From NCBI RefSeq assembly GCF_023101765.2, contig NC_064217.1, positions 9,335,788-9,399,787 of the forward strand: 64,000 nucleotides of DNA. Reading direction: 5' to 3'. The DNA comes from Spodoptera frugiperda. Lineage: Eukaryota > Arthropoda > Insecta > Lepidoptera > Noctuidae. A program made the translations under genes and the position numbers. Below the pieces are notes generated by a model that ran no database searches, was not told where the DNA came from, and was given only the letters and a program-made list of their open reading frames with translations. Shown here one piece after another: positions 55,269-64,000 of the stretch (position 1 is the stretch's first letter; each line of letters starts with the position of its first letter).

Positions 55269-56770
55269 TACTGCCTAATTCAACAAATTATCTTGGTTTA
55301 AAAGCCAGACTCCAAATTCCCAGTTTCATTGCTAAAAAGAACTTTAACTCACACTTCACACATAGAACATGAATAAAATTAACAGAAAACAGATGTCAAA
55401 ATTCAGTATACACTTTACTACATGCGTTACTAATCACACATAACACATTTGAACAACTTATCCTATTAAAATACACATGTATTTTACGCTACACTGTCAA
55501 ACAAACGACAAAAAATATTGAACACACACAAGTCTAACTTCTAGATATTCAACATTTACTCAATGTGAAAATATTAAAAGTCAGTGGACTTAATGCGGTC
55601 AATTATTATGGTCATAAACGAATATAATTTTGCACCTTAACTGACACATTGCACTGCGAATCGCCAGAAGATTGGATACGGCTATAAAACACTTAATCAT
55701 AGGTGTTTAATTACAATTTAGAAGTGGCTTCGTTCGGATACTCTTGCGACATCCTTGCAAGCAGGTTTAGGTTTTATAACTTAATGTTCGTTAGAGATAA
55801 ACCTAGTTCACCTACGTTTCTGTTCAATGAAATCATATTATGATCATAAGACATATTTGTACCTAAAACTTCGAAGGGAAATCAATTATGTAGTCATAAC
55901 TCATCTAGTTTCCACCTGATGTTAGTTCAGTTTTTACTTGATATTGAATACTTGATTTGAACTGTAAATTCTTTAAATTAAACACTCCTATAACCACTTG
56001 ATCTATAAAGTGTCCTCTTCTACCTACATAAAACATTATCCCTAATGTTGATGCTTGGCAGGCGGTAACAGCAGATGAAAGGCCGATTTTACAATGAACA
56101 AGTATTTTTATTTATTTAATAAAATTGACGTAGGTATGACAGATTTTGTTGGAAATAATGTTTAAAATTCAAAATTATTTCTCCGATAAAGTTATCTGAC
56201 ACTGGAAAAATCGGCCTTAAAAGGTTTTATCAGAGAGCTCTGTCAAATTTATAATGCCTTAGTCATCTCTTAAAACAACTGCAGGAAGAATTAAAATCGT
56301 GATAAATATACATTAAATTGTCGTCACTACATGGCAACATGACGTCATAACCCAAAATTAAAATATTTATTTATACAAATATGATCAGAGTTTCCAAGAC
56401 AACACTACAAACATTTTTCCACATCAACAAGGAAACAAAAACATTAATTCATGTGTATTACATTATTATGTTATTTACGTCATTACTGTAATAGGCGAGC
56501 GAAATGTGACAACTGTTATATACAAATACAAACAAAAAGACATAACACACGTCAGTAGCACGCTATTTATCACTAATCTGACAATTTTTCAAGGCTTTCT
56601 TAATGATATGCAAACAAAAAATCAGATATACTTCAGAAGCTGACACAAATAGTAACATGGTAAAGCTAAACTTGAAATCTACGGATTTCTAAAGCTGAAA
56701 AAAATATAAGAAAAACTTTAACTAGGACGTAGGGAGATAATTGAATGAAATAGACGATAGGCTTTTTTTA
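55269..56770. other. Non-coding stretch
   Basis: An AAAGGCCGATTTT word near 56078 has its inverse AAAAATCGGCCTT near 56205, a possible foldback too diverged to call. No gene is seen. Confidence 0.3.
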
Positions 56771-56908
56771 CGGAGGGAAAATTGACTTCTCCCGCCTTCG
56801 GCGAAGCGAGAGCGAGTGTCAGACTCTTAGTGACTAAAAACATCCCGTTTCTATTCCTGCTTTTCGAGCCGAAGCCCCGGTAACCCGCTAGGTAGTCCGC
56901 AGCTCCGG
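56771..56908 (-). repeat. SINE-like family A
   Basis: 'attgacttctcccgccttcg', 'agtgtcagactcttagtgac', 'ttcctgcttttcgagccgaa', 'acccgctaggtagtccgcag'. Well preserved, tail end slightly truncated. Confidence 0.8.
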
Positions 56909-57538
56909 GAAATAGATGACTATGGATACAGGATATAATATTCTAGACACATTCATTCAGTCCTTTAAAATACTAGGTGTGTTTTTTTCATCATAGGCTC
57001 TAACCCACCATTAATTTTATCTTTGCAAAATTTCATCTGTAATATTTATCTCTATACCAAAATATACTAAAATCTATCCTGCTATTTAAACAAGAAGCAC
57101 TTTAAAAGAAAAGCAGCATATGCGACAAAATCTTTTCGAGTAAAACCACGGGACACCCACTTGTCTCACACGTATTTTGACTCAGTATACACCTATAATT
57201 TCGATGTCACAGCTGTAATATTAAATAAAAGATAGTGGACAAGTATTGGCAATAACTTATCGATTTTAAGTGCTATATAAAAGCTTGTCCAGACATAATT
57301 ATATGTTGCCGTGACGGGTAAGGTGGCGGTTTAATCAAATTAATGATATCAACTTGTAAACTATCTTGCAATCTTCTAGAACAGTTAAAAAGTAGTTTAT
57401 TTCATACCCTTATAAAAACGAGGAAGAAAGAATGACTCATCGAGAGAATCACAGAAATGTGGTTCCATAGTTGGAATACAAAGCCAATGTAGTATTATTG
57501 TCAATCTAACCTTTATATGAAGATTAGAACGATTTTTA
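56909..57538. other. Non-coding stretch
   Basis: No feature recognised. Confidence 0.3.
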
Positions 57539-57680
57539 TCCGACTTCAAAAAAGAGGTTGTCACTTTAACCTGTATGTATGTTTGTGCGCGATAATCTCG
57601 CGTTTGGCAGAACCAATTTTAATGCAGTTTTCAGTTTAATATTTTTCATTGGTAGGAGAAGGCTTTAGGGATATTACTTG
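57539..57680 (+). repeat. Dispersed repeat family P
   Basis: 'ttatccgacttcaaaaaaga', 'ggttgtcactttaacctgta', 'tgtatgtttgtgcgcgataa', then 'aaccaattttaatgcagttt'. The 'catccgacttcaaaaaggag' start followed by TGTATGTATGTTTG is a repeat I recognise from moth genomes, probably a non-LTR 3' end. Confidence 0.5.
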
Positions 57681-58358
57681 ACTTGAAAAAAATTTAGGCG
57701 GTAAAGAAAATTGACCTCCTTCCTAGTAAAGGAGCATGTATTGTATTTGCTTAACTGCCAGTCGATACTTTTATACCAAACGAGAATAAATTAACACATT
57801 TTTAAACAGTTTTTTCAGCCAAAAGCACCTGGCCCTTTATGGTCCTTCTTTCCAATTACATTAATAAGATAATTCACAATTCAGATCACTTTCTCTACCA
57901 AGGCAAATCAAGCAAAAGCTGCTCGCAAATCCATTACGCAACGTTGATTTATAACCAACAAAACAGTTCTCAGTAAATAAGTAATTCACTTTAACATAGT
58001 ACCCAATTAAGTATCAGAAAGATAGCAATTTATTTCACCTTTAATTCGCATTCAATTAACAATATCTGGAATTGAATGTACACAAGTGATAAATAAATAA
58101 ATGAGCGGCGATTCGATTCATTCGGTCCAGTAATCGTTTCGACAATCGGGTTGATTTCGATTATGTCAGCGATTCTCAAACTTGGGTTAGTTTGGATTTT
58201 AAAAATTATGGAATGTCTTACATGAAGTTTAACTTATTTTGAAAAAAAGAGTTCCTTCTGACTGCTTTTATTACACCAATTTAATATCCCCTGAGAAAAT
58301 ATACGAGATTTCATGTTATGTCATTTGGGGGTAAAATAAAACCTCTTGTGTGTCAGTT
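57681..58358. other. Non-coding stretch
   Basis: No feature recognised. Confidence 0.3.
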
Positions 58359-58421
58359 GAGACACATAGAAAACACATTGTGTCTTGCGTAGTACTACGT
58401 TAGCGGCATATAACGGTTTAA
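58359..58421 (+). repeat. Short hairpin repeat family Q, copy 1
   Basis: 'gagacacatagaaaacacat', 'tgtgtcttgcgtagtactac', 'gttagcggcatataacggtt'. GAGACACA and TGTGTCTT form a stem around AAAACACA-type text. The second copy is at 60279. Confidence 0.5.
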
Positions 58422-59320
58422 TTATTACAAAAAAAGTAACAATATGAATAGTAAAAACAAAAAAATTACCTGATCTGAAGCCACATTGCATGCATTTCAA
58501 CACACACGTGTGTAGTATAGATTGACAACCACTGTCCAATCAAATTGTGAATACAACCTGCACATAGTATTTATGACACACGACGAAATTAACTTTATAA
58601 CAAAGGTTATTCTCAGATTATTCTTGGAAACCCATAATGACATACAATTATCACATATAAATTTTGTTTCCAATATGACTGGACCTTTACACTTTTGTGT
58701 TTTATCGACTTTCGAATTTCTTTAACTTACAAAATGATCTGATATTTGTGCCCTTTTGCATTAAGGTAACTTAAATGACCTACTTTTTACTACACAATAA
58801 AATTATCGGACTGAAACCCAGTGTCAAATTCAAAACTTATTGAGAAAAATACCTAGAAGCAAGAAAGAGAGATTTGTGCAATCTACAATTTTATCTGTCT
58901 GGCAAGCAAAATCTTGATGACAATGTTTATTTTCTTAATAAATTTTTTTTTTATAATGAACACAATAACGAGATTCACAAGACTAGCCCTACGTAAACAA
59001 TTACGTAAGATGTTGGCAAAATGCACAAACAACACTTTTGCATTAAATCCGCCACTCGCACCGTCCGAAAGAGACGCTTACATTCATTAATCACAGTTAA
59101 TTAACTTTGAACCAGTTTTTGTTTTCGGTATACAATGTAAATATAAATAACCGATTCGCCGATATGGTAATAGTAATAATTGGCTAACAATTGCGAATTA
59201 AATTACCTACTCGAAAAAGACTGTAAAAGAACCCTCTACAAAGGAGCAAATAATAAAAATAAGGTAACATTTCAATACGTTTAAAAACCGATTTCATAAA
59301 CAATACATTACATACATACA
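58422..59320. other. Non-coding stretch
   Basis: No feature recognised. Confidence 0.3.
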
Positions 59321-59357
59321 ACGTCACGCCTTTTTATCCCCGAAGAGGTAGGCATAT
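59321..59357 (-). repeat. Family H SINE, tail fragment
   Basis: 'acaacgtcacgcctttttat', 'ccccgaagaggtaggca' is the extreme 3' end of family H. Confidence 0.55.
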
Positions 59358-59500
59358 CACATACTATCATGCATCTATTTCTAACTAGCAAAGTATAAAA
59401 AAATATCATAGATTAATTATTGCAGTAAAAAATGTTTGTCCGTCTTGGACATCAAACTTAAGATCTCGTGCCCATATGTAACAATTTTATTTTTATTTTT

Positions 59501-59623
59501 TGAGCTGGGAAAGTCATCCAATGTCTTCTCCCGCCTTGGGCGACGCGAGAGGGAGTGTCACACTCTTACTGACTAAAAACCACCCCGTTCCTTCTCCTGC
59601 TTTTTGAGCCGGAGCCCCGGTAA
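59501..59623 (-). repeat. SINE-like family A
   Basis: 'aaagtcatccaatgtcttct', 'cccgccttgggcgacgcgag', 'aaccaccccgttccttctcc', 'ttgagccggagccccggtaa'. The extreme 5' head is missing. Confidence 0.8.
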
Positions 59624-60040
59624 GCCAATGTCACACTTGCGAACGAACGAAAGACACGAATTAAAACGAATATATGACAATAAATAACTCCGTGAAAGTG
59701 AATCACACATGTGTATACTAAAAACTTAATTACGTTCATAAAATGTAATACACAATACTTTGACATTTAAGTTGTCAACATATGTGAAAACGTCGGTAAA
59801 AATGAGGATTACTGGGTGTCATTACATTTTATTGCACCTGTAGATATGTGCATTTATTTTAAAATAAGATATTTATTTTGATAAGATTTATATAGGTATT
59901 TCCAGACCGCCTCATTAGTCGATTTATAAGACGCGCGACTACTGAGTAATTAATTTTGGATTTAGGACCCAGTTTGTGGCAACAGGCTTCCAAGTAGTAG
60001 AGATCCGCATACATCACATATATAATTATGACCCCCTCTG
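59624..60040. other. Non-coding stretch
   Basis: No feature recognised. Confidence 0.3.
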
Positions 60041-60250
60041 TTTTTTTATGGCATGATCCGGTAAACTCCGGTAAACGAGCTGACAGATCACCTGATAGTA
60101 AGCAATCGCCATGGGCACTCGAAATATCAGAGGCGTTACAAGTGCGTTGCCGACTTTTTGGGGGTGCGGAATTTAAGAGTTGTAGTGGATTGGGAAGGGG
60201 CGAAATTGGGCCTCCGGTAACCTCACTTACACAACGAAACACAACGCAAC
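60041..60250 (+). repeat. Dispersed repeat family B, shortened
   Basis: 'tttttttatggcatgatccg', then a tandem CCGGTAAACT/CCGGTAAACG duplication, 'gacagatcacctgatagtaa', 'cgaaatatcagaggcgttac', 'gactttttgggggtgcggaa', 'ggcctccggtaacctcactt'. It stops after the ACAACGAAACACAACGCAA block. Confidence 0.75.
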
Positions 60251-60278
60251 TCTGTGTTTATCTTCGGGGCCCTTGTAT

Positions 60279-60343
60279 GAGACACAATAGAAAACACATT
60301 ATGTCTCGCGTAGATTTGCGTTCCCGGCATACTACGGGTTGAA
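60279..60343 (+). repeat. Short hairpin repeat family Q, copy 2
   Basis: 'gagacacaatagaaaacaca', 'ttatgtctcgcgtagatttg', 'cgttcccggcatactacggg' matches copy 1 at 58359 in order and orientation. Confidence 0.5.
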
Positions 60344-61540
60344 GGACGTGATAAAAATCCTTTTATATTTCTACTTCTCACAAAAAACTCTATCAGATAG
60401 ACAGAACAAACACTTAAAACTATTCTAGTCGCATAACGGTAGACACAGCCTGAGGCAAGCACACATAACACGATATATTACTCTTATCAGCGCCATCTAT
60501 ACGCAAATACATTAACTACTAATTAATTTTGGTACATACACATTAATCTTAAACCTTTAATCGCTACCTGTAATTATTTAAATCGGTTCCGTACGTGTAG
60601 GTGGGAAGAAAATTGTTGAGCCACTCAATTTATCGATGATTTATGTATAATATATTGCACTTATTATAGTTGGGCGCGTGGGTATAACAATTATGATTGG
60701 TTATTTAATTGTTACTTGCACTTTGTTTGGTTTTAATCTGTCTTTCGTGTTATAATTTTTATTTATATCTGATTGGCTGTCACCCGAGGCTGCAGCCGTT
60801 TGGTCAAAGGAAATTGTGTCCATTATCAATCTAAATTTATGCTATTGAAATACACGAGTCACTAAAGTAAAATATGTTCAAATGAACGAATGATTGAATG
60901 AATGAAGTCAATTTCGTTCACTAAATTTCTGTCATTCCTTTCACAGAAAATTGGCAAGTATTTTTGCAATATCAAGGCACCAAACTTATATTATCATAAA
61001 CTATTTTAATAATATTAAGAAGCATAGCTTATAGCTACTATCTGCAGACTTCATACCACGTAGTTAAATACCATAAAACTTTCAGCCTAAATGCAACTGT
61101 AAAAGCGAAAGACAAAAACGAAACACAGCTTTCGTATTTACAATATCCCAGAGCCCTTCGACTTTAACATTACTTTTCCCAAATCTTACCTTACTACCTT
61201 CACAGCTCTTCAAAATAATCCACAATAATTACTGTCACTCATAATCCATCATACGATCAATCCATGTCTTCAAACTCCCATCCATCACGACTGAGGAACT
61301 CTAAAACCTCACACACGTATGTAAATTGACAGACAGACAAACAAACGTTCAATATACGGACATTAATATAATTGCTCGGTACTCTATTAAGATGGTTGAT
61401 AAAATGCTACTGCTATTTGTCTTAATATTTTTCTTTTACGACATTGTACAGGTGTTTAGTTAGAAGGTCTATTCAATTAGTTATTTATGAGCCAAATAGT
61501 TTTAACTATGTATCCTAGAAATTAATGTTAGGTAAGTTAT
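60344..61540. other. Non-coding stretch
   Basis: A GCGCCATCTATA word at 60490 recalls those near exon B. No gene is seen. Confidence 0.3.
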
Positions 61541-61689
61541 AGACCACTGCCTTGTGGGTTATCAGAGGCTTTGGTTCGGAAAGCAGAATTAAAAGAACGA
61601 GGTAGTTTTTAGTCAGTATGAGTCTGACACTCCCTCTCGTCTCGCCCAAGGCGGCAGAAGTCATTGGATGATTTACCCCCTCAAAAGAT
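61541..61689 (+). repeat. SINE-like family A, diverged 5' half
   Basis: 'ttatcagaggctttggttcg', 'gtagtttttagtcagtatga', 'gtctgacactccctctcgtc', 'caaggcggcagaagtcattg', 'accccctcaaaaga'. Confidence 0.75.
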
Positions 61690-62117
61690 AGACAACATAA
61701 TATAATTTTTGGTTTTATGGTATACCTGATCCATAGGTTTACTAAACGTAAATTGATAGCCCAATTCTTTGGCATAGCTTAAAACTATGTATCTCTATTT
61801 AAGTAAATACTAGCTTTACATTAATTTATACAAGTTAAGTAGCTATAAGAACAAGTATTTTAATATTTTTCATCCACGTAAGTTGTATCTACAAAAGTTT
61901 TATTAAGTGATCCTTCTAAACTGTAACTTTGTGACTGCAATGCAGCAGTCCAGCATTAACTATATGTCATGTGTACGATTAAATCATAAATTTTAATTTG
62001 TTTGAACTTTATTGACGAATGTCGATCAGATTGTAGTTTTATAGTGCACTGAGATATCCGTTTTAATGTTTGCTTGGAAGGCGTGTTATTGCTTATAACG
62101 ATGTCATTACAATAACT
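61690..62117. other. Non-coding stretch
   Basis: No feature recognised. Confidence 0.3.
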
Positions 62118-62255
62118 AACTGCCGCACTCAGAGACATCAAATTAATGATTATTTGAAACTATTCTTTAGTATAAATTTTGTCCCCAAAATAATTACTAA
62201 GGACTAGGTTAAGTAACCAGTAAATTACTCTGTATATATCTCTCATACGACAGTG
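62118..62255. mobile_element. Hairpin MITE family L, copy 3
   Basis: 'actgccgcactcagagacat', 'aatgattatttgaaactatt', 'ctttagtataaattttgtcc', then 'taattactaaggactaggtt', 'aagtaaccagtaaattactc'. The inner arms ATTCTTTAGTA and TTACTAAGGAC still pair. The CTGCCGCACTCAGAGACAT end identifies the family terminus. Confidence 0.6.
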
Positions 62256-63179
62256 TATTAAAATAATTAAATCGTTATTAATAAAGTGTAAAGTATTTTC
62301 TTCTTAATAATCTTTGTGTCATACCTTATTAAGTGCAACCGACATCGAAGGCCCAATACAATTTGTGTAAGTTTTTATCCGAACAAGAATTATATGGAAA
62401 AATGTGGTCCACAATCATTTAAATTCTCTCCACGTTTGCAAATGCCTTGAAAAGGACCATTTAAAGGCACCGGCGACCAATACAATCAAATATATAAATC
62501 TGCAAATTGTAGAGGTAAAAAAACTTGGAACATTTCACCACATAGTAACCTTACCAAAACAAGGTGGCATGTATATCCACGGACCTTAGGGCTAGCGTTG
62601 ATTACACTATTCAATTACTGAATTATTTATATCTTTGAGATGAGTGAAATAATTTAATTAAAATTAAAATAAGCTTTGATTTTAGAGCTACAGTGACTGT
62701 CAAATAGTTACGAAATACATAAAGTATGAAAGTGACGTTGAAAGAACACGAAAAATAACGACTTTTGCGAAGGTTTGAAAGAGCTGAAGTTTTGGTTAAA
62801 TTATCGTTCACAAATTATAGTAAGTAAAGTACCTATTTAATTCCAAAACTTTATTAGGCACTTACTAATATAACTTCTGAAGTTGTACATCTCTATCACA
62901 GAAACTAAGACAATTATTAAACGAAAATATAACAAAAAAAAATATTTTACCAGTCACCTCTCTTTTTCCTTTTTGCTAAATCTTTATTATAACGCCACCA
63001 TAATTCAGGCCAGCCCTAAGTACCTTGGATCACAAAGACAGCCAGGCAGCGTAACAAATCACTCACAACTCGTTTACCCATAATCGCAGCATGGGAAAAA
63101 ACAACACCACACTCGATCAACGTCTGAATTCATACTATAGGTATGTCAGTGTTTCTCAAATATTTTTCTGACGACAGAG
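62256..63179. other. Non-coding stretch
   Basis: No gene supported. The plus-strand frame 62404-62589 was examined and has no recognisable content. Confidence 0.3.
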
Positions 63180-63317
63180 TAGAGCTGCGAAATGCCTGGT
63201 GGATTACCAGTTTTCGTGCTCGAAGAGCAAGAGTAGAAATGGGGTGATTTTTAGTCAGTAACAGTCTGGTACACTCCCGCCTCACCAAAGGCGAGAGAGC
63301 CGTTGGATGAATCAAAA
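63180..63317 (+). repeat. SINE-like family A, diverged
   Basis: 'agagctgcgaaatgcctggt', 'tgctcgaagagcaagagtag', 'ggggtgatttttagtcagta', 'cctcaccaaaggcgagagag', 'ccgttggatgaatcaaaa'. Confidence 0.7.
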
Positions 63318-63377
63318 ATCGTATAATACATTTTTGTCATCAACTTTCACTTTCGTTATAGATGTCGTAATTAGGGT

Positions 63378-63453
63378 TGTTGCGGATGCTAAATTTTTTC
63401 ATATCCGCGGATACATGCGGATTCCGGGGCAAACATCCGCGGATGCGGACAAG
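63378..63453. repeat. Palindromic TCCGCGGA repeat
   Basis: ATCCGCGGAT twice (63402 and 63436 regions), with TGCGGATGC, ATGCGGATTCC and GATGCGGAC around them. The CGGAT/ATCCG words alternate strand, forming overlapping palindromes. Confidence 0.5.
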
Positions 63454-63971
63454 TGGATCTTTACAAATATCTTAAGTTTTGTCATCAGTGTTCTCAGTTA
63501 AGCCTCATATTTTTAAACGGTAATCGTCACTTATACACATACATACATAGATAGTGAACACAATCCGGTTGTTGATGTTGATGTTTTGCCTTTGCTCAAA
63601 CTGCGTACATTTTTACAACTCTACGGGTTTACAGGTAAAATACATAGAATTTATGGTGAATATTTACAACATTATATACTATAGGAGCCCCATATTGATC
63701 AAGAGAAATGTTATTATGGCCCGGTAATATATTATTTTAACGGTCAAAGCAACATTAAATTTGAGAACCGCTGCTTTACATTCTTAACGAAAAGTCTTAG
63801 TGTACTGGATATGGTTATGTACTGTGTGTTGCTATGCTGAACTATGTTTTGGCACTTCGTTGTATGTTGTATGGAAGGTTTGATTTATTTTGTAGTAAGT
63901 TGTTTAATATTTTGTACCTAATGGGTGGTATTCTATTTATCTCCAGAATGTGAAAACATAAACATGATATT
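63454..63971. other. Non-coding stretch
   Basis: No feature recognised. Confidence 0.3.
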
Positions 63972-64000
63972 CGGAGCTGCGGACTACCTAGCGGATTTGC
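63972..64000 (+). repeat. SINE-like family A, cut by window end
   Basis: 'cggagctgcggactacctag' and 'cggatttgc' are the 5' end of another copy that continues beyond the window. Confidence 0.7.

Noticed and set aside
59859..60342. Overlapping 127- and 104-codon frames on both strands
   Set aside because: They run through the family B repeat at 60041-60250, whose GC content removes stops.
1..64000. CRISPR array, operon, prophage, endogenous virus or telomeric TTAGG array
   Set aside because: No regularly spaced direct repeats, no clustered same-strand genes, no recognisable viral genes and no TTAGG runs are present.

Overview
This window looks like nuclear DNA from a moth, most likely a noctuoid. 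It is AT-rich and almost entirely non-coding, and it carries many short interspersed repeats of types I associate with Noctuidae. That taxonomic reading comes from recognising repeat families and has not been checked by alignment. There is no operon structure, rRNA, true tRNA gene, CRISPR array, viral gene or bacterial-style gene.

The only convincing protein-coding sequence is two exons on the minus strand. One is at 45886-46335 (150 codons, exon B) and the other at 21254-21754 (167 codons, exon A). Each opens with an ATG that has an in-frame stop close upstream. Each is far richer in G+C than its surroundings, encodes a disordered Ser/Pro-rich segment, and contains a Cys cluster of the form C-x-C-[D/E]-D-C. 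Each ends in an AAG lysine codon followed directly by a phase-0 splice donor. The simplest reading is a pair of alternative first coding exons of one gene, driven by two promoters about 24.6 kb apart. The shared downstream exons are not visible and probably lie beyond position 1. On that reading, 1-45885 is intron for the long isoform, and 46336-64000 is 5' flanking or further-upstream sequence. I do not recognise the gene. A CpG-rich block at 21765-21965 is the likely promoter and leader of exon A. A third, weaker candidate exon lies at 36343-36497 on the minus strand, but its splice phase does not fit the other two.

The rest is repeats. (A) A roughly 150-bp SINE-like family has about 22 copies or fragments, and some copies carry a longer 5' head. 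(B) A family of about 310 bp starts with TTTTTATGGAATAAGCCGG. (C-D) These are relatives or similar short families. (H, I) These are clear tRNA-derived SINEs with box A and box B. (F, G, M, O, P) are other dispersed fragments. (K, L, N, Q) are MITE-like families with inverted structure. Single elements include a 614-bp piggyBac-type MITE flanked by TTAA (30896-31517), a 912-bp element bounded by 74-bp inverted repeats (37282-38193), a 728-bp inverted-repeat element (53942-54669) and a roughly 640-bp repeat at 3401-4037. Two near-perfect long hairpins (45025-45087 and 53799-53869) are unexplained.

I see no dedicated new biological system such as a defence, biosynthetic or conflict locus. The items most worth following up are the paired first exons with matching Cys clusters, the perfect 28-bp and near-perfect 31-bp hairpins, and the structured MITEs.
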